Positions 26,922-36,369 are shown, counted from the first letter of the stretch. The stretch is 64,000 nt of DNA from Novosphingobium sediminis (GCF_007991615.1 NZ_BJYR01000012.1:124001-188000), one strand, 5' to 3'. Numbers and translations are program-made. The notes: generated from the sequence alone by a model not told the origin.

Positions 26922-26937
26922 ATTGACACCGGTCAAT
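26922..26937 (+). promoter_or_regulatory. Perfect FNR box between ompW and ccoN
   Basis: ATTGAC-ACCG-GTCAAT contains TTGAC-N4-GTCAA, a fully symmetric FNR/FixK half-site pair. It ends 72 bases before the ccoN ATG and about 180 bases before the ompW start on the other strand. The FNR-type gene upstream is the expected activator. It would turn on the cbb3 oxidase operon when oxygen falls. Confidence 0.85.
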
Positions 26938-27009
26938 GTTGCGCGGGCGAAGGACGGGCAGGGACGGTCCAGGATTTGATCCGGCAATCTGCTTGGAAGG
27001 GTGCTTCCC

Positions 27010-28653
27010 ATGGACTCCGTACTCCCGCGCACTGGCCTATGGCTTGGCGCGTTGTTATTCGCGGTGATCGCCACCGCGCTGGCAGCCGACATCGGCTTTG
27101 CCGTCCACATGATGATCTGCGCGCTGGCCGCGTTGATCGGTCTCATCGTCACGGTCCGCGGCTGGGATCCGGCTGCGGCAATTCGCCCTGTCGATTTAGG
27201 GCGTTATGACGACGACCTGATTCGTCTGGGCGTGATCGCCACGGTGTTCTGGGGCATGGCGGGGTTCCTTGCGGGCCTTTACATCGCGCTCGAACTGGCC
27301 TTCCCGCAGCTCAATCTGGGGCTGCAGTGGATCAATTTCGGGCGGCTCAGGCCGCTGCACACCTCCGCGGTGATCTTCGCTTTCGGCGGCAATGCGCTGA
27401 TCGCGACATCGTTCTATGTGGTGCAGCGCACCTGCCGGACGCGGCTTGCCCTTCCGGGTCTCGCGAAGTTCGTGTTCTGGGGATACCAGCTTTTCATCGT
27501 GCTGGCGGCGACTGGCTACCTTATGGGGATTACCCAGGGTAAGGAGTACGCTGAACCAGAATGGTACGTCGATCTGTGGCTTACGGTGGTGTGGGTCGCC
27601 TATCTCGCGGTCTTCGTCGGCACGCTGCTCAAGCGCTCCGAACCGCACATCTACGTCGCCAACTGGTTCTACCTCTCGTTCATCCTGACGGTGGCGATGC
27701 TCCACCTCGTCAACAACGTGAACGTGCCCGTCAGCTTCTTCGGATCGCGCAGCTATCCGCTGTTCGGCGGCGTGCAGGGCGCGCTCGTGCAGTGGTGGTA
27801 TGGCCACAACGCGGTGGGCTTCTTCCTCACCGCCGGCTTCCTCGCGATGATGTACTACTTCGTGCCGAAGCAGGCCGAACGCCCGGTCTATTCCTACCGC
27901 CTTTCGATCATCCACTTCTGGGCGCTGATCTTCCTCTACATCTGGGCGGGTCCGCACCACCTTCACTACACCGCGCTGCCCGATTGGGCGCAGACGCTGG
28001 GCATGGTCTTCTCGGTCATGCTGTGGATGCCGAGCTGGGGCGGCATGATCAACGGCCTGATGACGCTGAACGGCGCCTGGGACAAGATCCGCACCGATCC
28101 GATCCTGCGCATGATGGTCCTCGCGCTCGCCTTCTATGGCATGAGCACCTTCGAGGGTCCGATGATGAGCATCAAGTCGGTCAACTCGCTGAGCCACTAC
28201 ACCGACTGGACCATCGGCCACGTGCACTCGGGCGCGCTGGGCTGGAACGGGATGATCACGTTCAGCTGCCTGTACTACCTCGCGCCGCGCCTGTGGGGCC
28301 GCACCCGCCTCTACAGCCTGCGCATGGTGAACTGGCACTTCTGGCTCGCGACGCTGGGGATCGTTTTCTACACCGCCTCAATGTGGGTGGCGGGAATCAC
28401 CCAGGGCCTGATGTGGCGCGAATACGGGCCGGACGGCTATCTGGTGAACTCCTTCGCCGATACCGTCGCTGCGCTCCACCCGATGTATGCGCTGCGCGTC
28501 CTTGGCGGGCTGCTCTACCTCTCGGGTGCGGCGGTGATGGCCACCAACATCACCCGCACGATCCTCGGTCACTATCGCAACGAAGCGCCGATGCACTCGG
28601 CCGCGTTCGACCCGGCGCGCGACGTTCCGCTCGCCCCCGTGACCGCCATCTGA
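27010..28653 (+). CDS. ccoN: cbb3-type cytochrome c oxidase subunit I
   Basis: Catalytic heme b / heme b3-CuB subunit of the high-affinity cbb3 terminal oxidase, an inner-membrane protein with about 12 helices and 547 residues. Heme and copper ligand regions are visible: [17 protein letters not shown] (H117), [33 protein letters not shown] (CuB histidines) and [19 protein letters not shown] (b3/b ligands). The ATG at 27010 is nine bases from GGAAGG; an upstream GTG has no spacing. It is the first gene of ccoNOQPGHIS and is preceded by the FNR box. Confidence 0.98.
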   Translation: MDSVLPRTGLWLGALLFAVIATALAADIGFAVHMMICALAALIGLIVTVRGWDPAAAIRPVDLGRYDDDLIRLGVIATVFWGMAGFLAGLYIALELAFPQLNLGLQWINFGRLRPLHTSAVIFAFGGNALIATSFYVVQRTCRTRLALPGLAKFVFWGYQLFIVLAATGYLMGITQGKEYAEPEWYVDLWLTVVWVAYLAVFVGTLLKRSEPHIYVANWFYLSFILTVAMLHLVNNVNVPVSFFGSRSYPLFGGVQGALVQWWYGHNAVGFFLTAGFLAMMYYFVPKQAERPVYSYRLSIIHFWALIFLYIWAGPHHLHYTALPDWAQTLGMVFSVMLWMPSWGGMINGLMTLNGAWDKIRTDPILRMMVLALAFYGMSTFEGPMMSIKSVNSLSHYTDWTIGHVHSGALGWNGMITFSCLYYLAPRLWGRTRLYSLRMVNWHFWLATLGIVFYTASMWVAGITQGLMWREYGPDGYLVNSFADTVAALHPMYALRVLGGLLYLSGAAVMATNITRTILGHYRNEAPMHSAAFDPARDVPLAPVTAI

Positions 28654-28677
28654 CCCGGCCGACCAGGAGATACCGAC

Positions 28678-29430
28678 ATGGCTACGAACTTCATGGAACG
28701 CCACCGGAAGCTGGAACGCAACGTCACCCTGCTGGGCGTGCTCGCCTTCGCGGCGGTGACGGTGGGCGGGATCGTAGAGATCGCGCCGCTGTTCTGGATC
28801 GATAACACGATCGAAAAAGTGCAGGGGATGCGCCCCTACACCCCGCTCGAGCAGGCCGGACGCGACATCTACGTCCGCGAGGGCTGCTATGTTTGCCACA
28901 GCCAGATGATCCGCCCCTTCCGCGACGAGGTGGAGCGCTATGGCCACTACAGCCTCGCGGCGGAATCGATGTACGATCATCCATTCCAATGGGGCTCCAA
29001 GCGCACCGGGCCGGACTTGGCACGCGTCGGCGGCAAGTATTCGGATGAATGGCACGTCCAACACCTGACCGACCCGCGTTCGGTCGTGCCGGAATCGATC
29101 ATGCCGACTTACGGGTTCCTCAAGGAGCAGCCGCTCGATCAGGGCGACATGGTCCCGGCGCTACAGACGCTGGAGCGCGTGGGCGTGCCCTACACCAAGG
29201 ACGAGATCGCCGCCGCCAACGAAGACCTGAAGGCGCAGGCCGATCCCGATGCCGATCACGCGGCGTTCCTCAAGCACTACCCCGGCGCGACGGCGCGCGA
29301 TTTCGACGGCGACCCCAAGCGCCTGACCGAGATGGATGCGCTTGTCGCCTATCTCCAGGTGCTGGGCACGATGGTCGATGTGAACGCTCCGGCGGCGCAG
29401 GAACATCTGGCGAAGGAGAAGGGCCGGTGA
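28678..29430 (+). CDS. ccoO: cbb3-type cytochrome c oxidase subunit II (mono-heme cytochrome c)
   Basis: Membrane-anchored monoheme cytochrome c, 250 residues. One N-terminal helix (about residues 15-38) is followed by the heme motif CYVCH at 70-74 within [16 protein letters not shown], which is diagnostic for CcoO/FixO. The distal methionine probably lies in ESIMPTYGF. It passes electrons from CcoP to CcoN. It starts 24 bases after ccoN with AGGAG before the ATG, and its stop overlaps the ccoQ ATG. Confidence 0.97.
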   Translation: MATNFMERHRKLERNVTLLGVLAFAAVTVGGIVEIAPLFWIDNTIEKVQGMRPYTPLEQAGRDIYVREGCYVCHSQMIRPFRDEVERYGHYSLAAESMYDHPFQWGSKRTGPDLARVGGKYSDEWHVQHLTDPRSVVPESIMPTYGFLKEQPLDQGDMVPALQTLERVGVPYTKDEIAAANEDLKAQADPDADHAAFLKHYPGATARDFDGDPKRLTEMDALVAYLQVLGTMVDVNAPAAQEHLAKEKGR

Positions 29431-29636
29431 TGAGCCTCCTGCATCTCTCCACCCATTCGACCTACGACCTGCTGCGGCACCTGGCTGACAGCTATGGGCT
29501 GGCGATCATGGCGCTGGTTTTCGTGGGCCTGTGCCTCTGGCCGTTCCGCCCCGGCGGAAGCGCGGCGAGCCGCGATGCGGCGCTCTCGATCTTCGAGGAT
29601 GCCAAGGAATTCGAGGAAAAACGCAATGACGCATGA
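29430..29636 (+). CDS. ccoQ: cbb3-type oxidase small subunit CcoQ
   Basis: A 68-residue single-helix protein beginning [20 protein letters not shown]. The helix is about residues 22-40 (GLAIMALVFVGLCLWPFRPG), then a charged tail rich in glutamate. CcoQ stabilises the oxidase core and the association of CcoP. It overlaps ccoO by one base and ccoP by 11 bases. An adjacent GTG three bases earlier could also serve as start. Confidence 0.9.
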   Translation: MSLLHLSTHSTYDLLRHLADSYGLAIMALVFVGLCLWPFRPGGSAASRDAALSIFEDAKEFEEKRNDA

Positions 29637-30570
29637 CAACACGCACCATGGAAAGGTGATCGACGACGCGACCGGCACGGCCAAGGTCGGCCACGAATGG
29701 GACGGGATCGAGGAACTCGATACGCCGCTGCCGCGCTGGTGGCTGTGGACCTTCTATGCCTCGATCGTGTTCGCGCTGGTCTATGTCGTGCTCTATCCGG
29801 CGATCCCGATGCTCCATTCGGCGAGCAAGGGCGTGCTTGGCTGGTCGAGCCGCGGCGTGCTGGCCGAGGAAGTGGCGCATGAGAAGGCCGAGCATCAGGG
29901 CGTGCGCGATGCCATCGCGGCGATCCCGATCGAAGCACTGGCCTCTGATCCGAAGCTGCAGCGCGCGGCGATCGAAGGCGGGCGCGCAGCGTTCAAGGTG
30001 AACTGCGTGCAGTGCCACGGTGCAGGCGCGGCGGGTGCCAAGGGCTATCCCAACCTCAACGACGACGACTGGCTGTGGGGCGGCGATCTCGCCACCATCC
30101 AGCAGACGCTGGTCAACGGCATCCGCTATCCCGGCAATGACGCCACCCGCTCCAGCCTGATGCCGAGCTTTGGCAAGGATGGCATCCTGACGGCGGCGCA
30201 GGTGCAGGATGTGGTCAGCCATGTCCGCGTGCTGAGCAAGCAGGACCCGGCAAACGGCTCCTCGCGGCGCGGTGCGCAGATCTTCGCCGACAATTGCGCC
30301 GTCTGCCACGGTGCGAACGGCGAGGGCAACCGCAGCGTCGGTGCGCCCAAGCTGAGCGACAAGATCTGGCTCTATGGCGGTGACCGCGCTTCACTGGTGA
30401 ACACCGTCACCAATGCTCACGCGGGCGTGATGCCGGCCTGGACCGGTCGTCTCGATCCGGTGACGATCAAGATGCTCGCCGTCTACGTCCACTCGCTGGG
30501 CGGCGGCGAGGCAACGCCTGCACCTGCTGCTCCGGCAGCCGCAGCTCCCGCGGCGGGGGCAGCGCAGTAA
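29626..30570 (+). CDS. ccoP: cbb3-type cytochrome c oxidase subunit III (di-heme cytochrome c)
   Basis: A 314-residue diheme cytochrome. An N-terminal membrane helix (PRWWLWTFYASIVFALVYVV, about 36-55) carries the WW motif of CcoP. Two heme c sites follow: CVQCH at 127-131 and CAVCH at 224-228, each with its own cytochrome domain, and distal methionines probably in SLMPSF and GVMPAW. It accepts electrons from soluble cytochrome c. The tail is Ala/Pro-rich (about 20 residues), a low-complexity extension. The start overlaps the end of ccoQ by 11 bases. Confidence 0.96.
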   Translation: MTHDNTHHGKVIDDATGTAKVGHEWDGIEELDTPLPRWWLWTFYASIVFALVYVVLYPAIPMLHSASKGVLGWSSRGVLAEEVAHEKAEHQGVRDAIAAIPIEALASDPKLQRAAIEGGRAAFKVNCVQCHGAGAAGAKGYPNLNDDDWLWGGDLATIQQTLVNGIRYPGNDATRSSLMPSFGKDGILTAAQVQDVVSHVRVLSKQDPANGSSRRGAQIFADNCAVCHGANGEGNRSVGAPKLSDKIWLYGGDRASLVNTVTNAHAGVMPAWTGRLDPVTIKMLAVYVHSLGGGEATPAPAAPAAAAPAAGAAQ

Positions 30571-30575
30571 CAACC

Positions 30576-32060
30576 ATGAACATGATGGATCCGAACATGC
30601 TGGAAACACCCGCCCCGCTCTATGCCAAGCGCACGGCGGTGTTCCCGAAGAAGATCGACGGGCCGTTCCGCCGTTTCAAGTGGTTCGTCATGGCGGTGTG
30701 CCTCGCCGTCTACTGGGGCACGCCGTGGATCCGCTGGGACCGGGGGCCACACGCCCCCGGCCAGGCGGTGCTCGTCGATCTGGCGCATCGCCGGTTCTAC
30801 ATGTTCGATATCGAGATCTGGCCGCAGGAGTTCTACTTCGTCGCTGGCATGCTGATCATGGCGGGGATCGGCTTGTTCCTCGTCACCAGTGCAGTGGGCC
30901 GGGCATGGTGCGGCTATGCCTGCCCGCAGACGGTGTGGACCGACCTCTACCAGCACGTCGACCGCCTGATCGACGGCGACCGCAATGCGCAGCTGCGCCT
31001 CAACGCAGCGCCGTGGACGCCCGCCAAGTTCGCCCGGCGCATGTTCAAATGGGGTGTCTACCTCGGCATCGCCTTCGTGACCGGCGGCGCGTGGATCTTC
31101 TACTTCGCCGATGCGCCCACGCTGCAACGCGAATTCTGGACCGGCACGGCAGCGCCCGTCGCCTATGCCTGCACCGGCATTCTCACCTTCACCACCTTCT
31201 GGCTCGGCGGCTTCATGCGCGAGCAAGTCTGCATCTATATGTGCCCCTGGCCGCGCATCCAGACCGCGATGCTCGATGAGAACTCGCTGACCGTCACCTA
31301 CAAACACTGGCGGGGCGAGCCGCGCGGGTCGCTCAAGGAAGCGAAGGGCTCCGCGAACCCGCTGGGCGACTGCATCGATTGCAAGCAGTGCGTGGCGGTG
31401 TGCCCGACCGGGATCGACATCCGCGAAGGGCCGCAGATCGGCTGCATCACTTGTGCACTGTGCGTGGATGCGTGCGACCGGGCGATGGCCTCGGTCGGCC
31501 GTCCGCGCGGGCTGATCGACTATTGCACGCTGGTCGATGCGGACCGCGAGACCAAGGGTGAGCCGGCGCGTCCTGCGGTGAAGGTGCTGCTGCGCCCGCG
31601 TCTGATCGCCTATTTCGCGGTGTGGGGCGGGATCGGCCTCGCGCTGCTGTTCATGCTCGGCGCGCGCGAGCGGCTGACCATGTCGGTGGCGCGTGAACGC
31701 AATCCCGAGTTTGTCCAGCTTTCGGGCGGCGCGGTGCGCAATGCCTTCACGCTGGCGCTGCGCAACATGGAAGACCGCCCGCGGACCTTGCGCATTGCCG
31801 CCGAGGGGCTGCCCGGTGCGGCGCTCTATACCGACGAGATGGACCGCCACGCAGCCCGCGCCAGCATCGACGTGTCGGTCCCAGCGGACAGCACCGAGAA
31901 GGTGCGGCTCTACGCTGTTGTGCCCGCAGATAAGGCGCGCCCGCAGGACTTCGCGCTGACAGCCACGCCGCTGGACAACGAAGGGCGCACGCCGCGCCGC
32001 GAAACGCATTTTGCCGCACCGGGCGGCGAGCATGAGCACGAGGAAGGGGAGCACGAGTGA
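30576..32060 (+). CDS. ccoG: cbb3 oxidase assembly protein CcoG (polyferredoxin, Cu reductase)
   Basis: A 494-residue membrane iron-sulfur protein with about five helices. Two [4Fe-4S] motifs are read in CIDCKQCVAVCP and CITCALCVDACDR (about residues 265-305). AWCGYACPQTVWTD and MCPWPRIQ are family-specific cysteine stretches. CcoG reduces Cu(II) to Cu(I) so that it can be used in CuB assembly. The C-terminal third is an immunoglobulin-like periplasmic domain. It starts five bases after ccoP. The acidic/His tail EHEHEEGEHE could bind metal. It overlaps ccoH by one base. Confidence 0.96.
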   Translation: MNMMDPNMLETPAPLYAKRTAVFPKKIDGPFRRFKWFVMAVCLAVYWGTPWIRWDRGPHAPGQAVLVDLAHRRFYMFDIEIWPQEFYFVAGMLIMAGIGLFLVTSAVGRAWCGYACPQTVWTDLYQHVDRLIDGDRNAQLRLNAAPWTPAKFARRMFKWGVYLGIAFVTGGAWIFYFADAPTLQREFWTGTAAPVAYACTGILTFTTFWLGGFMREQVCIYMCPWPRIQTAMLDENSLTVTYKHWRGEPRGSLKEAKGSANPLGDCIDCKQCVAVCPTGIDIREGPQIGCITCALCVDACDRAMASVGRPRGLIDYCTLVDADRETKGEPARPAVKVLLRPRLIAYFAVWGGIGLALLFMLGARERLTMSVARERNPEFVQLSGGAVRNAFTLALRNMEDRPRTLRIAAEGLPGAALYTDEMDRHAARASIDVSVPADSTEKVRLYAVVPADKARPQDFALTATPLDNEGRTPRRETHFAAPGGEHEHEEGEHE

Positions 32061-32533
32061 TGACGCAGCTTCAGGCACGTTCGGTCCGGCCCTTTACCGG
32101 ACGTCACATGGCACTGGTGATGGTCAGCTTCTTCGGCGTGGTAATCGCGGTCAACGTGCTGCTCGCCAACCTCGCGGTTTCGACCTTCAGCGGGACGGTG
32201 GTCGAGAACTCTTACGTCGCAAGCCAGGAGTTCAACCAGTGGCTGGGCGCGGCCAAGGCCGACAAGGCGCTGGGCTGGAAGATGGCCATCGCGCGCGAAG
32301 GAGCGGACACGGTTCGCTTCACGCTCAGCGATGCGAGCGGGAAGCCGTTGACCGGTGCCGCAGTGCGCGCACAGGCGGACCATCCACTGGGCGCCAAGGC
32401 CCCTGTGGTGTTGACCCCGCGCGAAGTTGCTGCCGGTGTCTATGAAGCCGCGCTGCCTGCTGGCCGCTGGCATGTAGGTATCGAGGCGCGGGCGATGGGC
32501 CACGTGTGGCATGCCGAGGATGACGCGCTGTGA
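32060..32533 (+). CDS. ccoH: FixH-family protein CcoH, cbb3 assembly factor
   Basis: A 157-residue protein with one N-terminal helix (MALVMVSFFGVVIAVNVLLA, about residues 17-36) followed by a periplasmic Ig-like domain with VVENSYVASQEFNQWL, typical of FixH. It is needed for cbb3 assembly in relatives, where it interacts with CcoN/CcoP-type subunits. ATG 32060 overlaps the ccoG stop (TGATG) and is preferred to a GTG three bases earlier. Its stop overlaps the ccoI GTG (GTGA). Confidence 0.92.
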   Translation: MTQLQARSVRPFTGRHMALVMVSFFGVVIAVNVLLANLAVSTFSGTVVENSYVASQEFNQWLGAAKADKALGWKMAIAREGADTVRFTLSDASGKPLTGAAVRAQADHPLGAKAPVVLTPREVAAGVYEAALPAGRWHVGIEARAMGHVWHAEDDAL

Positions 32534-34647
32534 TCGCTGCTTCCGCCCGCCTCGCCCCGAATATCAGCCGCAGTGTGCTGGCGGTGCCCGGCATGCACTG
32601 CGCGGGCTGCATGGGCAAAGTAGAGCGTGCGCTGGGCGCGGTGCCGGGCGTCGCTTCAGCAAGGGCGAACCTTACCGCGCGGACGATCGCGGTCGATCAT
32701 ACCGACGCGGTCGAGATCCCCGTGCTGGTTGCAGCGCTGGCAGGCGCAGGCTTTGCCGCTGAACCCCGCGAGGATGTGCTGGAGCCGCCTTCGGCCTCGC
32801 GCGAATTGCTCGCGCCGCTGGCGGTTGCGGCGTTTGCCTGCATGAACGTGATGCTGCTTTCAGTCAGCGTCTGGTCGGGCGCGGATGGCAGCACGCGCGA
32901 TCTGTTTCACTGGCTTTCAGCACTGATCGGCGTTCCGGCTATCCTCTATGCCGGGCAGCCGTTCTTCCGCTCGGCATGGTCAGCCTTGAAGCGCGGGCGC
33001 ACCAACATGGATGTGCCGATCTCCATCGGCGTGACGCTGGCAACCGGCCTTTCCTGCTACGAAACGCTGACCGGAGGCAAGGAAGCCTGGTTCGACGGCA
33101 CCTTGATGCTGCTGCTGTTTCTCCTCGCCGGCCGCGCGCTTGATGCGATGATGCGTGACCGCGCGCGGGCAGGCGTGGCCGCGCTGCTGCGGCAGGCGGC
33201 AAGCGGCGCGATGATCGTCGGCGCGGATGGCCAGTTGCATTGGACGGCGGCAGCCGCGCTCGCGCCCGGGATGCTGATGCGCGTCGCGGCGGGTGAGCGG
33301 CTGGCCGCTGATGGCGAGATCGCGGGCGGTACGGGGCGGTTCGACCAGTCGCTGCTGACGGGCGAAACCGCGCCAGTGCCTGCAGGCCCCGGCCAGCGCG
33401 TGCTTGCGGGCATGCTCAACCTCGATGCGCCGGTCGATGTGATCGTGACGGCGGCGGGGCAGGGCACCGCGCTCGCTGAAATCGCGCAGGCGATGGAGAG
33501 CGCCGGGCAGGCCAAGAGCGCTTTCGTGCGCATCGCCGACCGCGCCTCGCGGCTCTACGCACCTGCCGTCCACACGCTGGCGGCGCTGAGCTTTGCGGGC
33601 TGGCTGATCGCTGGCGCCTCATTCCATCAGGCGCTGGTGGTGGGGATCGCGGTTCTCATCATCACCTGCCCATGCGCGCTGGGTCTTGCCGTGCCGGTGG
33701 CGCAAGTCGTTGCGGCGGGCGCGCTGCTGCGGCACGGCGTGATGGTCAAGGACGGCAGCGCTATCGAGCGCCTCGCCAAGGTCAATCGCGTGCTGCTCGA
33801 CAAGACCGGCACGCTGACGATGGGCCGACCGGTGCCCGATACGGCGGTGCTCGAAGCATTGTCCGACGAGGAAGCCTCGGTGGCCCTCGCACTTGCCAGC
33901 CACAGCCGTCATCCGCTGTCGCAGGCCCTCGCGCTGGCCTTGGCCGCGCGCGGTGTGCATGCCGCGACTGTGGAACAAGTCCAGGAAACCGCCGGGCGCG
34001 GCGTTTCCGCCACCTGGCGCGGCCTTGCCGTCTCGCTCGGGCGGCCTTCGCAATCGACCGGCACTTCTGCCGCGCTCGCTATTGGCGCGGGGCCGGTACG
34101 CGTGATCGGCTTCTCGGACCGGCTGCGCCCCGATGCCCGCACAGCGCTTGCCGAAATCGCAGCGCTCGGCATTCAGGCCTCGATCCTTTCGGGCGACAAT
34201 GCTGCGGCGGTCAGGGTGACGGCGCGCGAGACGGGTCTTACCGGGCAAGCCGCCGCGCTGCCGGCGGACAAGCTCGATGCGATCCAGCGCCTGCAACGCT
34301 CGGGCAAGTGCGTGCTGATGGTGGGCGACGGCATCAACGATGGCCCCGCGCTGGCCGCCGCCGATGCTTCCATCGCTCCCGGCAGCGCCAGCGACGTGGG
34401 CCGTCAGGCCGCAGACTTCGTCTTCACCGGCGATTCGCTGCTCGCCCTGCCGCGTGCCGTCCGCGCCAGCCGCCGCACCATGCGCGTGGTGCGCGAAAAC
34501 TTCGCCGCCGCGATCCTCTACAACGCGTTTGCCGTGCCGCTGGCGATGGCGGGCCTCGTCACGCCGCTCATGGCCGCGATTGCCATGGCGACCTCGTCGC
34601 TGATCGTGGTCGGCAATTCGCTCCGTCTGACGGGAGCAGCGAAATGA
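32530..34647 (+). CDS. ccoI: Copper-translocating P1B-type ATPase CcoI (FixI)
   Basis: A 705-residue P-type ATPase that exports Cu(I) to the periplasmic side for CuB insertion. The N-terminal HMA domain has GMHCAGC at residues 21-27. The transmembrane copper-site motif CPC is at 380-382 in TCPCALGLAVPVAQ, the phosphorylated aspartate is D424 in DKTGTLTMG, and GDGINDGPALAAAD is the hinge. SRHPLS supplies the conserved HP dipeptide. It starts with GTG overlapping ccoH by four bases. Shorter than CopA as expected for FixI (single HMA). Confidence 0.97.
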   Translation: MIAASARLAPNISRSVLAVPGMHCAGCMGKVERALGAVPGVASARANLTARTIAVDHTDAVEIPVLVAALAGAGFAAEPREDVLEPPSASRELLAPLAVAAFACMNVMLLSVSVWSGADGSTRDLFHWLSALIGVPAILYAGQPFFRSAWSALKRGRTNMDVPISIGVTLATGLSCYETLTGGKEAWFDGTLMLLLFLLAGRALDAMMRDRARAGVAALLRQAASGAMIVGADGQLHWTAAAALAPGMLMRVAAGERLAADGEIAGGTGRFDQSLLTGETAPVPAGPGQRVLAGMLNLDAPVDVIVTAAGQGTALAEIAQAMESAGQAKSAFVRIADRASRLYAPAVHTLAALSFAGWLIAGASFHQALVVGIAVLIITCPCALGLAVPVAQVVAAGALLRHGVMVKDGSAIERLAKVNRVLLDKTGTLTMGRPVPDTAVLEALSDEEASVALALASHSRHPLSQALALALAARGVHAATVEQVQETAGRGVSATWRGLAVSLGRPSQSTGTSAALAIGAGPVRVIGFSDRLRPDARTALAEIAALGIQASILSGDNAAAVRVTARETGLTGQAAALPADKLDAIQRLQRSGKCVLMVGDGINDGPALAAADASIAPGSASDVGRQAADFVFTGDSLLALPRAVRASRRTMRVVRENFAAAILYNAFAVPLAMAGLVTPLMAAIAMATSSLIVVGNSLRLTGAAK

Positions 34648-34793
34648 CCTCGATCCTCATCCTCATCCCCATCGCGCTCGGCATGGGTCTGCTTGGTTTG
34701 GCTGCCTTTTTCTGGGCACTCAGGGGCGGGCAGTTCTCCGATCTCGACGGCGCGGCAGCGCGCATACTGCTCGACGAGGACCAGCCGCTGTGA
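34644..34793 (+). CDS. ccoS: cbb3-type oxidase assembly protein CcoS
   Basis: A 49-residue single-helix protein: MTSILILIPIALGMGLLGLAAFFWALRGGQFSDLDGAAARIL, in parts. The helix is followed by the FxWALRxGQFDDLDGxAxRIL-type motif of CcoS, required for cofactor insertion in the oxidase. The start overlaps the ccoI stop by four bases (ATGA) and the stop overlaps the next GTG start by four bases. Normal length. Confidence 0.95.
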   Translation: MTSILILIPIALGMGLLGLAAFFWALRGGQFSDLDGAAARILLDEDQPL

Positions 34794-35029
34794 AGCCAGT
34801 CCATGCCTTGCTCAGCGCGCTTGCGGCCCTGCAACTGGCAATGCCGGTGCAGGCTGCGCACCCGACGATGGTGGCGCTGTGCGGCGGCGGAGCGCCCATT
34901 CCGCTGCCGACAAAAAATAACGAGGCAGACAAGCAGTGTTGCAAGATTTGCCATAGCGCAATGCGCAAGCGGTTCGCCGGTGGCACCTGCTGCGATGGAG
35001 ACGATGACGAAAAGGACTCCGGGCAATGA
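34790..35029 (+). CDS. Small exported cysteine-rich protein inside the cbb3 operon
   Basis: A 79-residue protein I do not recognise. It starts MKPVHALLSALAALQLAMPV with a signal peptide, likely cut after VQA (22). The mature part of 57 residues has six cysteines: C31, C50-C51, C54 and C67-C68, with a CCKICH motif at 50-55, and an acidic tail DGDDDEKDSGQ. Its GTG overlaps the ccoS stop (GTGA) and its stop overlaps the hemN ATG, so it is translated as part of the operon. A periplasmic metal (copper) or thiol role in oxidase assembly is the natural guess. CxxCH is a heme c motif (CKICH, 51-55), so a tiny cytochrome c is also possible. No function is established. Confidence 0.75.
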   Translation: MKPVHALLSALAALQLAMPVQAAHPTMVALCGGGAPIPLPTKNNEADKQCCKICHSAMRKRFAGGTCCDGDDDEKDSGQ

Positions 35030-36369
35030 GCGGACCATCCCCTGCCGAGCAGTTCGCTGACTGGACTTATTACCCCGAGCTTCTGGCCCGGCCGGTCCCG
35101 CGCTACACGAGCTACCCCACCGCGGCGGAGTTCGTCGAGGAGAGCTTCGAGCTGCGCCAGCGCATTTCGCTGACCAGCCTGACCGGCCCGGTCTCGATCT
35201 ACCTGCACATCCCCTATTGCGAGGAAATCTGCTGGTACTGCGGCTGCAACACCGGCGCCGCCAACAAGCGCCACCGCCTCACCGCGTACCTCGAGGCGCT
35301 GCACCGCGAGATCGCGCTGGTCGCGGATATGCTCGATCCGTCGGTGCATATCGAGCATATCGCATTCGGCGGCGGCAGCCCCAATGCGGTGCCGCCGACC
35401 GAGTTCGTGCGGCTGATCGATGCACTTGTGCTCGCCTTCCGCTTCGTGCGCCCTGCGCTCTCGGTCGAGCTTGACCCCCGCACCCTGACGCGCGATTGGC
35501 TGACCGCTATCCGCGGCATCGGGGTCACGCGCGTCAGCCTTGGCGTGCAGACCCTGAATCCCACGGTGCAGGCCGCCATCGGGCGTGTGCAGCCGATCGA
35601 GATGATCGAAACCGCCGTCTCCGGCTTGCGCGCGGCGGGAGTGGGATCGATCAACTTCGATCTCATGTACGGCCTGCCGCATCAGGACGATGCCGTACTT
35701 GCCGAAACGCTGGAACAGAGCGTTGCGATGGGCCCCAACCGCATCGCGCTGTTTGGCTATGCCCACGTCCCGCACATGATCCCGCGTCAGCGCCGGATCG
35801 ATGGATCAGACCTGCCCGACCAGCGCGGGCGCTTCCGCATGGCGGCGATGGGCGCGCGGCAACTGATGGACGCGGGCTATCATGCGGTGGGCTTCGATCA
35901 CTTCGCGCTCCCCGGCGATCCGCTCGCACGCGCGGCGCAGAACGGTACGCTGCGGCGCAATTTCCAGGGCTTCACCGAAGATCCGGCCTCCGTGCTGATC
36001 GGCCTCGGTGCCTCGGCCATCAGCGAACTGCCCGGCCTGATGGTGCAGAACGAGAAGAACCCCGGACGCTACCGCATGCTGATCGGAGCGGACCAGCTTG
36101 CCGGCCGCAAGGGGATCGAAACTGGCCCCGAGGACGAACGCCGGGCCGCACTGATCGAGGCGCTGCTGTGCAAGGGCGCCGCGCGGATCGATGGCGATCT
36201 GCTGAATGCCGCCCGGCCTCGGCTGGAGCCGTTCGCGGCGGTCGGCCTGATCTCGCTGGAGCGCGGCTGGCTGCGGCTTGAAGCAGGTGCGGCACCTTAT
36301 GCGCGGGCGATCGCCTCGGTGTTCGATGCCTATCGGACCGAGGAACGCAGCTTCAGTTCGGCGATTTGA
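35026..36369 (+). CDS. hemN: Oxygen-independent coproporphyrinogen III oxidase
   Basis: Radical SAM enzyme, 447 residues, that decarboxylates coproporphyrinogen III to protoporphyrinogen IX without oxygen. The cluster motif CEEICWYC gives C65, C69 and C72, with C74 next, in YLHIPYCEEICWYCGC. RYTSYPTAAEF near residue 26 is the true HemN N-terminus (not the HemW form). GGGSPNAVPP and SLGVQTLNPTVQAAIGRVQ follow. It is the last gene of the FNR-controlled unit and would supply heme when oxygen is low; hemF elsewhere in the window does the aerobic reaction. Confidence 0.96.
   Translation: MSGPSPAEQFADWTYYPELLARPVPRYTSYPTAAEFVEESFELRQRISLTSLTGPVSIYLHIPYCEEICWYCGCNTGAANKRHRLTAYLEALHREIALVADMLDPSVHIEHIAFGGGSPNAVPPTEFVRLIDALVLAFRFVRPALSVELDPRTLTRDWLTAIRGIGVTRVSLGVQTLNPTVQAAIGRVQPIEMIETAVSGLRAAGVGSINFDLMYGLPHQDDAVLAETLEQSVAMGPNRIALFGYAHVPHMIPRQRRIDGSDLPDQRGRFRMAAMGARQLMDAGYHAVGFDHFALPGDPLARAAQNGTLRRNFQGFTEDPASVLIGLGASAISELPGLMVQNEKNPGRYRMLIGADQLAGRKGIETGPEDERRAALIEALLCKGAARIDGDLLNAARPRLEPFAAVGLISLERGWLRLEAGAAPYARAIASVFDAYRTEERSFSSAI

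Noticed and set aside
27001..27009. GTG start for ccoN at 27001
   Set aside because: It abuts the GGAAGG without spacing; ATG 27010 has the right distance.
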